DNA from: Ignavibacteriaceae bacterium
Lineage (GTDB): Bacteria > Bacteroidota > Ignavibacteria > Ignavibacteriales > Ignavibacteriaceae
Reading direction: 5' to 3'
DNA: 15,686 bases
Assembly (NCBI GenBank): GCA_025449775.1
Contig: JANWIS010000051.1
Coordinates: 1-15,686, forward strand
Shown piece by piece: positions 7,439-14,224 of this stretch. The notes below the pieces were generated by a model. It saw only the letters and a program-made list of their open reading frames with translations. It searched no databases and was not told where the DNA came from. The stretch's first letter is position 1. Every line of letters starts with the position of its first letter. Both the position numbers and the translations under genes were made by a program.

Positions 7439-8203
7439 GTGGAATCTGATGAAATTATTTTAGTTAACAAAGAAGAGCCGGGTCCCGGTGATGTTGAAAT
7501 GTCATTTCTCGATCATATCGAAGAACTTCGATGGCGAATAATTTATTCATTAGCTGGTATTCTATTATTTACTATTGTTGCCTGGATTTTTATCGATCCG
7601 CTTGTAGAAATAGTTTTACTTAAACCAGCCAGAGATGCTAAAGCTACACTTCAAAACCTGAAACCATTTGGACAGCTTTTTCTATACGTTCAGGTTGCCA
7701 TTGTAACAGGTATAGTTGCAAGTCTTCCAAATATTTTTTTTCAGTTGTGGAGATTTATTGCTCCGGCATTAAAGAAACGTGAACGAAAATATATTCTCTG
7801 GATTGTTTTCTTTTCAACTTTCTGTTTTCTCGCCGGTATTGCATTTGCATATTTCTTCATGCTTCCATTGACGATGAAATTTGCATCACAGTTTGGTTCA
7901 GAAGCGATCAAAAATGAATTTGCGATTGATGAATATATGTCAATAATAATTAGTGTTATGCTTGCAGCTGGTGTTGTATTTGAACTACCAATGGTTTCAT
8001 TCTTTCTTTCAAAACTCGGCATTCTTACTCCTGCATTTATGAAAAAGTACAGAAGGCATTCAATAATTATTATTCTTATTCTGGCGGCTGTACTTACTCC
8101 AGGTGCTGATCCGATTTCACAACTTATACTCGCAGTTCCATTGGTTCTCTTATACGAAATAAGTATATTTATTTCACGAATATCTTCAAAAAGAATTGAT
8201 TAA
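7439..8203 (+). CDS. tatC: Sec-independent protein translocase subunit TatC
   Basis: The polytopic core of the twin-arginine translocase; with TatA/TatB it recognises RR signal peptides and exports folded, often cofactor-bearing proteins across the inner membrane. At 254 residues with about six hydrophobic segments it has normal size. Diagnostic features are SFLDHIEELRWRI (22-34), the KPFGQLFLYVQVA loop with the conserved FxxxxK/F region, LWRFIAPALKKRERK, and the C-terminal LTPGADPISQLILAVPL. The open frame begins at GTG 7439; an in-frame ATG at 7499 (residue 21) lies just before the conserved core and has a weak GGTG upstream, so the first 20 residues may not be translated. Acidic N-terminal extensions before the core are common, so GTG is kept. 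No tatA or tatB is in the window. Confidence 0.95.
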   Translation: MESDEIILVNKEEPGPGDVEMSFLDHIEELRWRIIYSLAGILLFTIVAWIFIDPLVEIVLLKPARDAKATLQNLKPFGQLFLYVQVAIVTGIVASLPNIFFQLWRFIAPALKKRERKYILWIVFFSTFCFLAGIAFAYFFMLPLTMKFASQFGSEAIKNEFAIDEYMSIIISVMLAAGVVFELPMVSFFLSKLGILTPAFMKKYRRHSIIIILILAAVLTPGADPISQLILAVPLVLLYEISIFISRISSKRID

Positions 8204-9176
8204 AAGTCATCTATCCGAAATAACCCAGCCGATAAAAAACGAACTGGAATCTTTCAATGAAGTTTTCAAACAATCATTGAAATCCAGGGTTGGAATCGTT
8301 GATCTTGTTACAAGGTATATTATCCGGCAGAAGGGGAAAAAGATCAGACCACTATTGGTTTTACTTTCAGCCAAAGTTTCTGGTGGAATAAATGATCGCA
8401 GCTATCGAGGAGCAGTTTTGGTAGAGCTTCTGCATACTGCCACGCTTGTTCATGATGATGTTGTTGATAGTGCTGATAAGAGAAGAGGGTTCTGGTCAAT
8501 CAACAAAGTATTTAAAAATAAAGTTGCTGTGCTGATGGGTGATTATCTTCTCTCAAGAGGATTATTGATTGCAATGGAAGGAAAGGATTACGATTTCCTT
8601 GAAGTTGTAACCAATACAGTTAAAAGAATGTCGGAAGGCGAACTGCTTCAAATACAAAAAACACGGAAACTTGATATTGATGAAGAAACTTATTTAAGAG
8701 TTATTTCAGATAAAACTGCTTCATTAATTGAAACCTGTTGTTCAGTCGGTGCAATGAGTGCAACAACTAACCAGGCATATATTTCTGCAATGAGAGAATT
8801 CGGGTTGAACCTTGGAATTTCATTCCAGATACGTGATGATATTCTTGATTATGAAGGAAGTCTTTCAATTACAGGTAAACGAGCAGGTGGAGATATTAAA
8901 GAGAAAAAAATTACACTTCCATTAATCCATTCTTTAAACCAGGTTTCTTCAAACAGAGCAGCAGAAATCAGGAAAATTATAAAGAACGGAAAAGATAATC
9001 CTGATGTGGAAGAAATAATTAATTTTGTCCGGGAAAATAATGGAATAGATTATGCGATTGGAAAAGCAAGATCTTATTCGAACAATGCCACGGAAGCTTT
9101 AAGTAGACTTCCTGATTCACAAAGCAAGCTTGCACTTGCTGCACTTGTGGATTTCGTAATAGACAGGAAAAATTAA
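8196..9176 (+). CDS. Long-chain all-trans polyprenyl diphosphate synthase
   Basis: Condenses isopentenyl diphosphate onto an allylic primer to build the isoprenoid tail of respiratory quinones; cytoplasmic, Mg-dependent. The 326-residue protein carries both aspartate-rich motifs, DDVVD (87-91) and DDILD (214-218), plus GKKIRP (47-52), GDYLLSRG (115-122) and the GGDIKEKKITLP segment (231-242). Position -5 from the first motif is Ala82 and -4 is Thr83; a small residue at -5 is associated with long products (C35-C45), so an octaprenyl- or heptaprenyl-type menaquinone side chain is inferred. The start is TTG, overlapping the tatC stop by eight bases (TTGATTAA), which fits translational coupling. 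An ispB-like name would suit it, but product length cannot be read with certainty. Confidence 0.93.
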   Translation: MIKSHLSEITQPIKNELESFNEVFKQSLKSRVGIVDLVTRYIIRQKGKKIRPLLVLLSAKVSGGINDRSYRGAVLVELLHTATLVHDDVVDSADKRRGFWSINKVFKNKVAVLMGDYLLSRGLLIAMEGKDYDFLEVVTNTVKRMSEGELLQIQKTRKLDIDEETYLRVISDKTASLIETCCSVGAMSATTNQAYISAMREFGLNLGISFQIRDDILDYEGSLSITGKRAGGDIKEKKITLPLIHSLNQVSSNRAAEIRKIIKNGKDNPDVEEIINFVRENNGIDYAIGKARSYSNNATEALSRLPDSQSKLALAALVDFVIDRKN

Positions 9177-9183
9177 TCCAATT

Positions 9184-9678
9184 TCACTTTGCTTTTTCTT
9201 TCCTCAATTCTTCTTTAAACTTAAATCCCTTTTTTGGTTCACGTAAAGTAAGAACAGGGCAGGGTGCTTTTCTTACAACTTTCTCAGCTGTACTTCCAAA
9301 AAGAATATGTTCAACACCAGAGTGACCGTGAGAAGCAATAATAATTAAATCGGCATCTATCTCTCCAGCAGTTTCTATTATTTCAATAAAAGGTTTTCCT
9401 GTTTTGATTATGGTTTTTATCGGGATGTTTTTAATGATATCACTTTTTGCAAGCTTATCTAATTCCTGCCTAGCCCGTTCATCCCATTCAATGTTAATTG
9501 ATGGAATGGCTATTTGCCCCATACTAAAATCAGGCGGATAGATTACTGGTTCAATTACATAGATCAAGATTAATTCTGCATCAAATTTTTTACAAAAATT
9601 AACTGCATACTTTAATGCACTTTTGGAATAATCGGAAAAATCAATAGGCACCAGAATTTTTTTGATATCGGGTTCCAT
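9184..9678 (-). CDS. Universal stress protein, UspA family
   Basis: A 164-residue single-domain Usp protein. It opens KKILVPIDFSDYSKSALKYA with the conserved Asp13, and the nucleotide loop is ASHGHSGVEHILFGST (115-130) followed by APCPVL. The usual ATP-binding pattern G-2x-G-9x-G-S/T is present apart from Ala in place of the first Gly, a common variant, so ATP binding is plausible. Residues 45-65 form a loop longer than in many relatives. These proteins respond to starvation or redox stress; the partner here is unknown. A good Shine-Dalgarno site (AGAGGTG) lies a few bases before the ATG. It is the last gene of a three-gene minus-strand run, 12 bases after the cyclic-nucleotide-binding gene, and its end faces the polyprenyl synthase stop 7 bases away. 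Confidence 0.92.
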   Translation of the reverse strand: MEPDIKKILVPIDFSDYSKSALKYAVNFCKKFDAELILIYVIEPVIYPPDFSMGQIAIPSINIEWDERARQELDKLAKSDIIKNIPIKTIIKTGKPFIEIIETAGEIDADLIIIASHGHSGVEHILFGSTAEKVVRKAPCPVLTLREPKKGFKFKEELRKEKAK

Positions 9679-9690
9679 ATTTCACCTCTG

Positions 9691-10224
9691 TTATTTTTTA
9701 TCCTCTGTTCGAAGTCTAAAATAATCTTCGTTTAAGAGTCTTAACCTGACTGCTGTAATTTCAGTAATTCCTCTAAGAATTTTTATCCCTTTTTTGGGAT
9801 ACTTGTCAATAAAATCGTCTAAATCAGGCTTGAAGATTACAGAAAGTTTGGAATCAATTTTAGCAATAGCAGATGCAGATCTCTTTTCACTATCGATAAG
9901 TGCAAGCTCACCAAAAAAATCTCCTCTGTTAAAAACTGCTAAGATTATTTTATTACCTTTATCATTCTCCCGACTTATCTTTACTTCTCCTTCACGAATT
10001 ATATAAAGACCAATTCCCGGATCGCCCTGGTTAAATATATTTTCACCAGCCAGATAATTTCGGTTATGCATTACACCAATCAAGTTTGAAACATCTTTCT
10101 CCGTCAGGTTTTTGAATAATGGAATCGATTGCAAATAATGTATCAGTTCATCGGTTTCTGTAGATGGATTAAAAACATTAGCCCAGAAACCGCTATGAAA
10201 AGTTTTTTTGTTTTCTTCCGACAT
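9691..10224 (-). CDS. Cyclic nucleotide-binding domain protein without HTH
   Basis: A 177-residue protein made almost entirely of one cNMP-binding domain. The domain starts at LIHYLQSIPLFKNLTEKDV (27-45) and continues through GENIFNQGDPGIGLYIIREGEVKI. The phosphate-binding cassette is FGELALIDSEKRSASA (104-119), with Glu106 and Arg115 at the positions that contact the ribose and the cyclic phosphate, so nucleotide binding is likely. A C-terminal helix (146-170) follows, but there is no CRP-type helix-turn-helix and no kinase or channel part, so it is not a conventional transcription factor; it may act by binding another protein. A strong Shine-Dalgarno site (AGAGGG) precedes the ATG. It sits between the HisA-like gene (11 bases) and the UspA gene (12 bases) in one operon. 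Confidence 0.9.
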   Translation of the reverse strand: MSEENKKTFHSGFWANVFNPSTETDELIHYLQSIPLFKNLTEKDVSNLIGVMHNRNYLAGENIFNQGDPGIGLYIIREGEVKISRENDKGNKIILAVFNRGDFFGELALIDSEKRSASAIAKIDSKLSVIFKPDLDDFIDKYPKKGIKILRGITEITAVRLRLLNEDYFRLRTEDKK

Positions 10225-10235
10225 TTTGCCCTCTG

Positions 10236-10994
10236 TCAGTTATTAAAGATTCCTGATTCAGCTACACGCCAGAGTTTCTGACATGGAAATCTATTTTCAT
10301 AAAGTGCTCTTCCAACTATTACGGAATCAATTCCGATTGGTATTAATTTTTGAATGTCCAATAGCTCATCCTTATTTCTTACTCCACCGGAATGGGTAAC
10401 TTTGGCTCCGGTTAATTTTGCAATTTCAATTGACAAAGAAATATTTGGTCCCAACTGTGTACCATTTCTTGTAATATCACAAACAACAAACCTGTTTATT
10501 CCAACTTCAACCATTTCTTTTGTGAAAGTTCTGAAATTTATCCCGGTTTGAGTACTTCTTCCTTTGATTAATAGTTCTTCATCTTTAATGTCTAGTGACA
10601 TTACAATTTTTGATGGACCATATTTTTCAAATACACGAAGGAATTCTTTTCGGTTTTCAATTGCCAGCGTATTTATTGCAAGTCTGCTGATTCCGGTTTT
10701 CATAATTTCATCAGCATCATTTAGGTTTCGAATTCCACCTGCAAATTCAACCGGGATAACCACAGATGAACAAATCTCTTCAACAACCTCAAAATTTCTT
10801 TTTTGATATTCATATGCGCCATCGAAATCTACTACATGGATCATCTTTGCATTTTCTGCACGCCAAATTTTAGCCATTTCAACAGGGTTATTACTGTACT
10901 CATAGCAATCTAATTCCGGAATACCTTGCACAACCCGTACACATTTTCCGTTTTTAATATCTATTGAAGGTATGACTAAAAGTTTTTGAGTCAT
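10236..10994 (-). CDS. HisA-like TIM-barrel protein (divergent phosphoribosyl isomerase)
   Basis: A 252-residue member of the HisA/HisF family. HisA converts ProFAR to PRFAR by an Amadori rearrangement in histidine synthesis. Family features are clear: VIPSIDIKNGKCVRVVQG at the N-terminus with the catalytic-type Asp12, SLDIK with the second Asp135, ITRNGTQLGPN (174-184), HSGGVRN (201-207) and VIVGRALYEN (225-234). Several positions normally fixed in HisA differ. The first phosphate loop is AGG rather than GGG (85-87), the usual G-S/T of the following motif is NT (108-109), the substrate-stacking Trp of the GW motif is Arg146, the Thr before the DI pair is Cys172, and RDGT is RNGT. It may be a slow or reassigned isomerase, or the lineage's only HisA. 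It leads an operon with a cNMP-binding protein and UspA and has no his genes beside it. Confidence 0.8.
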   Translation of the reverse strand: MTQKLLVIPSIDIKNGKCVRVVQGIPELDCYEYSNNPVEMAKIWRAENAKMIHVVDFDGAYEYQKRNFEVVEEICSSVVIPVEFAGGIRNLNDADEIMKTGISRLAINTLAIENRKEFLRVFEKYGPSKIVMSLDIKDEELLIKGRSTQTGINFRTFTKEMVEVGINRFVVCDITRNGTQLGPNISLSIEIAKLTGAKVTHSGGVRNKDELLDIQKLIPIGIDSVIVGRALYENRFPCQKLWRVAESGIFNN

Positions 10995-11056
10995 ATTTTG
11001 ATAAATTTTCTGGTTATTATTATTTAGCTGTAAATTAAAAAACCGTCAAAACACAT

Positions 11057-11064
11057 CAAAAATA
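11057..11064 (-). promoter_or_regulatory. Weak -7 candidate for the hisA-like operon
   Basis: On the minus strand this reads TATTTTTG, an exact TAnnTTTG match about 62 bases before the hisA-like start. No TTTG is seen at the -33 distance, and the surroundings are nearly pure A/T, where such matches arise by chance. Confidence 0.22.
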
Positions 11065-11087
11065 TATATTTTTAATTAAAATATAAT

Positions 11088-11261
11088 AATTCTTTAAAAA
11101 TATTGACTTTTCTGACGATATTCAGCATATTTAACCAAGTTCAACAAAGATTTTGTTTTAATTGCGATAAAAAATGTTAAATCAAAATCTTTTTTTGTGA
11201 TGCTGAAAATAAAATGCCGTCATTTTTTTATGGAAAATGCAATTCTTTAAAAGGAATTGAC
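11088..11261. repeat. Nested inverted repeat flanked by a direct repeat
   Basis: The outer layer is a direct repeat: AATTCTTTAAAA at 11088-11099 and again at 11241-11252, each followed within a few bases by ATTGACT. Inside it are paired arms: TGACG (11113-11117) with CGTCA (11218-11222), TTCAGCAT (11121-11128) with ATGCTGAA (11200-11207), and an inner 16-base arm (11146-11161) with 11177-11192. The halves are thus mirrored around a centre near 11169. As RNA it would fold into one long interrupted hairpin. It could be a small non-coding mobile element of MITE type, a regulatory leader of bioY, or a protein-binding region. Confidence 0.6.
11146..11192. repeat. Inner hairpin of the bioY upstream repeat
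   Basis: AAAGATTTTGTTTTAA (11146-11161) pairs with TTAAATCAAAATCTTT (11177-11192) at 15 of 16 positions, leaving a 15-base loop. A run of T continues to 11196 on the plus strand. The shape is terminator-like, but no gene ends here. Confidence 0.65.
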
Positions 11262-11314
11262 TAATTAGAGTTAAAACAATTGAAATTTAATGAAAAATCA
11301 AAATTGAGGATTAC

Positions 11315-11893
11315 ATGATCACAAATTCAAAAACTATACAACATTCTAAGTTTATCAATACAATAAGTAAGTCAGAATTATTTTGGATTTTTTCATTTTC
11401 AATTCTTACAGCAATATCTGCACAAGTATCAATTCCGATTAAACCAGTTCCATTTACTTTGCAATCTATGATGGTTCTATTAGCAGGTGCATTCCTGGGT
11501 GCAAAGAATGGAGCGTACAGCCAGATAATTTATATTTTGATGGGTATCATCGGGCTTCCTGTTTTTGCTCAAACATCAGATGGTTCTATGGGTATAGCAA
11601 GATTATTGGGTCCGACAGGTGGTTATCTGATAGCATTTCCAATCGCAGCTTATCTTGTAGGATATTTAACAGAAAAGAGTCAAAAATATTTAAGTGTTAT
11701 TCTCTCAATGTTTGCTGCTGAAATGATAATAATTTATGTCGGTACTCTTTATCTCTATTCAGCATATCTACACAATTTTTTAGAAGCAATTAAAGTTGGC
11801 GCAGCAATCTTTACGTTCTGGATGGTGATTAAAATTTTTTTCGCAGCCACTATTTATTTTGCTGTTTCAAAGAAGCAGCCAAGACTTCCATAG
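11315..11893 (+). CDS. bioY: Biotin transporter BioY
   Basis: The substrate-binding membrane component of the biotin ECF transporter; it captures biotin and, with shared EcfA/EcfT proteins, moves it inward. At 192 residues with about six hydrophobic segments it fits the family. The signature regions are SILTAISAQVSIPIKPVPFT (29-48) followed by LQSMMVLLAGAFLGAKNGAYSQ, IIGLPVFAQTS (78-88), and LLGPTGGYLIAFPIAAYLVGYL (97-118), whose GPTGGYL is characteristic. A GAGGA Shine-Dalgarno site ends four bases before the ATG. No ecfA, ecfT or bio synthesis genes are nearby, consistent with a solitary BioY sharing an energising module encoded elsewhere. It is preceded by an unusual nested repeat that may affect its expression. 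The next gene starts 35 bases downstream on the same strand. Confidence 0.95.
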   Translation: MITNSKTIQHSKFINTISKSELFWIFSFSILTAISAQVSIPIKPVPFTLQSMMVLLAGAFLGAKNGAYSQIIYILMGIIGLPVFAQTSDGSMGIARLLGPTGGYLIAFPIAAYLVGYLTEKSQKYLSVILSMFAAEMIIIYVGTLYLYSAYLHNFLEAIKVGAAIFTFWMVIKIFFAATIYFAVSKKQPRLP

Positions 11894-11928
11894 TAAAAGC
11901 GTTATTGTTTTGAAATACTTATCTACTG

Positions 11929-13932
11929 ATGACTATTAAAAATTTCATCTTCATTGTAGTTTTTCTTTTATCTTTAACTTTTCTCTTCTGGAGCTGCAGG
12001 AATCTTTTGCTCTATATGAAAGTTGCCAAAAAGAAAGATAACAGGTTTAGCGATGTAGGAAGAAGAATTAACAATGTTATTAAAATTGCTTTCGGACAAT
12101 CAAAATTATTAAGAGATCCGGTTGCAGGCACAGTGCACTTCCTGATTTTTTGGGGATTTATGCTTTTTATTTTCGCAGTGGTTGAAGCAATAATACAGGG
12201 ATTCTATTCAGATTTTACATTGCAATTTTTAGGACCTTTTTATTCAGCAATAACTTTCACCCAGGATTTTTTCGGTATTCTTGTAGTTCTTGCAGTTATC
12301 ACTGCATTGGCAAGAAGATATTTTTTTAATATCCCGAGATTAAAAGTTGATAAATCTGCATCGATCGATGCAACAATAATTTTAACTTTGATTTTGATCG
12401 TAGTTGTGTCAATGTTCGTTCAGAGTACTTCCGGCATTGCAGCTAATAATTTTATTCTGCATGAAAATGAAGTACGTCCCATTTCTGCTTACTTCGCCTC
12501 AATATTTTTTAATGAAACATCTTCTAATCCTGAACTACTTAATGAAATTTTCTGGTGGATGCATATTCTAACAATTTTGGGATTTATGAACTTCCTTCCT
12601 TATTCAAAACATTTACACGTTTTCACATCAATTCCCAATACTTTTTTTGCAAATCTGGATCCGATTAGAAATTCTCTCAAGCCATTAGATCTTGATGATG
12701 AAAAAGCTGAATCATTTGGAGCTGCAGATATTGAACAACTTTCGTGGAAACAAATTCTCGATGGATATTCCTGTACTGAATGCGGAAGATGTACGGAAGC
12801 TTGTCCTGCAAATGCAGTTGGTAAATCGCTTTCCCCAAAAGAAATAATTGTTAATATCAGACGAAGGACAAAAGATAAAGCTCCGCTTTTAGCCAAAGGA
12901 ATTACTGAAGGAAGTGAATTTGAAAAAACTTTAGTCCACGATTACATTGAAGACAAAGTATTATGGCAATGCACTACTTGTATGGCTTGTGTTCAGGAAT
13001 GTCCGGTGATGATTGAACATGTCGACAGCATTGTTGATATGAGAAGAAATCTTGTTTTGACCGAATCACAATTTCCACCCGGATTAAATAATGTTTTCAA
13101 AAGTCTTGAAACTAATTTTAGTCCCTGGGCATTTAATTCAGCTGACAGGGCAAAATGGGCTGATGGACTCGAAGTTAAAACAATGGCTGAAGATTCAAAC
13201 TGCGAATATCTTTTCTGGGTTGGTTGTGCCGGCTCATTCGATGAAAGGTACAAAAAAGTTTCGCAGTCGTTTGCAAAAATTATGCAGAAGGCAGGTGTTG
13301 ATTTCAGGATACTCGGTACACAGGAAAAATGCAATGGAGATACTGCCAGAAGACTTGGAAACGAATATCTCACACAGATGTTCATGATGGAAAACATAGA
13401 GACTTTAAATCATTATAAAGTCCAGAAAATTGTTACAGCTTGTCCACATTGCTTTCATTCATTAAAAAATGAATACAAACAATTCGGTGGTCACTTCGAA
13501 GTTTTGCATCATACAGAACTTATCAATGAACTGATTTCTTCAGGTAAGATTACTTTTAAGGAAGATGGAGAAAATATAAATACAATTACATACCACGATT
13601 CCTGTTACCTCGGAAGGTATAACCAGGTTTATGAAGAACCAAGAAACAGCATTAAGGAAGTAAAAGGAATTAATTTTGTTGAGATGAAGAGAAGCAAAGA
13701 TAAAGGATTCTGCTGTGGAGCCGGGGGAGGGAGAATGTTTATGGAAGATGACGAAGGAGGAAGAATAAATGAAGAACGAACAAGGGAAGCACTTGAAACA
13801 GGTGCAGATACCATCGCTTCAGCCTGTCCTTTCTGTATGACAATGATGACTGACGGAGTAAAACATTTTGAGAAAACTGAAACCGTTAAAGTAAAAGATA
13901 TTGCAGAGATTGTTCTTGAAAATTCTAACTAA
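11929..13932 (+). CDS. Membrane Fe-S/heme oxidoreductase, EMO (DUF224)-like
   Basis: A 667-residue respiratory electron-transfer protein. The N-terminal third has about five membrane helices (roughly 8-30, 68-90, 113-131, 149-167, 207-223) like the nitrate reductase gamma/HdrE cytochrome b fold; H70, H212, H228 and H230 are candidate heme ligands. Next come two 4Fe-4S motifs, C282-x2-C285-x2-C288-x3-C292 and C348-x2-C351-x2-C354-x3-C358. The C-terminus has two HdrB-type CCG regions: C433/C468/C505/C508, where the expected CCG is CNG, and a complete one with C559, C595-C596, C633 and C636, able to hold a noncubane cluster. This architecture matches the family that includes ETF:menaquinone oxidoreductase, which passes electrons from acyl-CoA dehydrogenases via ETF to the quinone pool. 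No etfAB is in the window, so the partner is inferred. No Shine-Dalgarno site is seen. Confidence 0.88.
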   Translation: MTIKNFIFIVVFLLSLTFLFWSCRNLLLYMKVAKKKDNRFSDVGRRINNVIKIAFGQSKLLRDPVAGTVHFLIFWGFMLFIFAVVEAIIQGFYSDFTLQFLGPFYSAITFTQDFFGILVVLAVITALARRYFFNIPRLKVDKSASIDATIILTLILIVVVSMFVQSTSGIAANNFILHENEVRPISAYFASIFFNETSSNPELLNEIFWWMHILTILGFMNFLPYSKHLHVFTSIPNTFFANLDPIRNSLKPLDLDDEKAESFGAADIEQLSWKQILDGYSCTECGRCTEACPANAVGKSLSPKEIIVNIRRRTKDKAPLLAKGITEGSEFEKTLVHDYIEDKVLWQCTTCMACVQECPVMIEHVDSIVDMRRNLVLTESQFPPGLNNVFKSLETNFSPWAFNSADRAKWADGLEVKTMAEDSNCEYLFWVGCAGSFDERYKKVSQSFAKIMQKAGVDFRILGTQEKCNGDTARRLGNEYLTQMFMMENIETLNHYKVQKIVTACPHCFHSLKNEYKQFGGHFEVLHHTELINELISSGKITFKEDGENINTITYHDSCYLGRYNQVYEEPRNSIKEVKGINFVEMKRSKDKGFCCGAGGGRMFMEDDEGGRINEERTREALETGADTIASACPFCMTMMTDGVKHFEKTETVKVKDIAEIVLENSN

Positions 13933-13952
13933 CATTATCAACCACTAATAAT

Positions 13953-13958
13953 GGAGGG
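13953..13958 (+). promoter_or_regulatory. Strong Shine-Dalgarno site of the histone H1-like gene
   Basis: GGAGGG ends four bases before ATG 13963. An earlier in-frame ATG at 13951 overlaps this site, so using it would put the ribosome-binding site inside the coding region. The spacing decides the start in favour of 13963. Confidence 0.8.
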
Positions 13959-13962
13959 AACC

Positions 13963-14154
13963 ATGGATAAATTCAATCAATTGGTTCAGTTCGTACAAGG
14001 ATTGGAAACTGATTTTCATAAATTTTATGAAAAAGGTCAATCCGCTGCAGGTACTCGCGTAAGAAAAGGCTTAAGTGATTTAAGAAAACTTTGCCAGGAA
14101 GTACGCAAGAATGTGCAGGAAGTTAAGGCTCAAAGGAAAGCTACCAAAGGTTAA
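13963..14154 (+). CDS. Histone H1/Hc1-like small basic protein
   Basis: A 63-residue, Lys/Arg-rich, wholly helical-looking protein starting at ATG 13963. The central GQSAAGTRVRKGLSDLRKL (residues 24-42 of this start) matches the conserved AAGTRxRKxxxxLK core of the Hc1-like 'histone H1' proteins found throughout Bacteroidota and related to chlamydial Hc1. The end is a basic tail (KAQRKATKG). These proteins are thought to bind and compact DNA, although the short Bacteroidota versions are little studied. The longer frame from 13951 would add MEGT, but that ATG is part of the GGAGGG site. It lies 30 bases after the oxidoreductase gene and is followed by a strong terminator; the strong ribosome-binding site suggests high expression. 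Codon use looks like its neighbours. Confidence 0.85.
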   Translation: MDKFNQLVQFVQGLETDFHKFYEKGQSAAGTRVRKGLSDLRKLCQEVRKNVQEVKAQRKATKG

Positions 14155-14183
14155 TAAAGGGCAGCTTTCTCATCAAGAGATAA

Positions 14184-14224
14184 AGGCTGGATTGATAAAC
14201 CGATCCAGCCTGTTTTATTTTTTT
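14184..14224 (+). terminator. Intrinsic terminator after the histone H1-like gene
   Basis: AGGCTGGAT (14184-14192) pairs perfectly with ATCCAGCCT (14203-14211) around a 10-base loop, followed by a T-rich tract interrupted by one A (14213-14224). The tract ends directly at the ATG of the next gene, which is unusual. Confidence 0.88.

Larger units (their letters stand above)
10995..11314. other. Gene-free divergent intergenic region between hisA-like and bioY
   Basis: About 320 very AT-rich bases between two divergent genes. It holds the nested repeat at 11088-11261, a possible minus-strand -7 element at 11057-11064, and a GAGGA Shine-Dalgarno site (11306-11310) just before bioY. Short open frames inside it, such as eight codons from 11174, lack support as genes. 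I recognise no known riboswitch and no canonical BirA operator. Confidence 0.7.

Noticed and set aside
11103..11131. E. coli-like promoter (TTGACT, 17-base spacer, CATATT) for bioY
   Set aside because: The -10 match is poor and the lineage seems to use a different consensus; A/T-rich DNA gives many such pairs.
11146..11196. Inner hairpin as an intrinsic terminator
   Set aside because: The stem is almost pure A/T and no gene ends nearby; the flanking genes diverge from here.
11174..11250. Two tiny open frames (8 and 16 codons) in the bioY upstream region, as possible leader peptides
   Set aside because: Neither has a ribosome-binding site or meaningful composition; both fall in repeat DNA.
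10995..11314. Biotin (BirA) operator or known riboswitch before bioY
   Set aside because: I could not find the canonical BirA palindrome or any riboswitch core I recognise; the repeat found does not resemble them.
13091..13397. Overlapping open frames on both strands within the oxidoreductase gene
   Set aside because: They are shadows of a gene with clear cysteine motifs; their translations resemble no family.
14111..14224. 38-codon N-terminal extension of the CapA-like gene
   Set aside because: It overlaps the histone gene in another frame and runs through the terminator hairpin, and the membrane anchor begins at ATG 14225.
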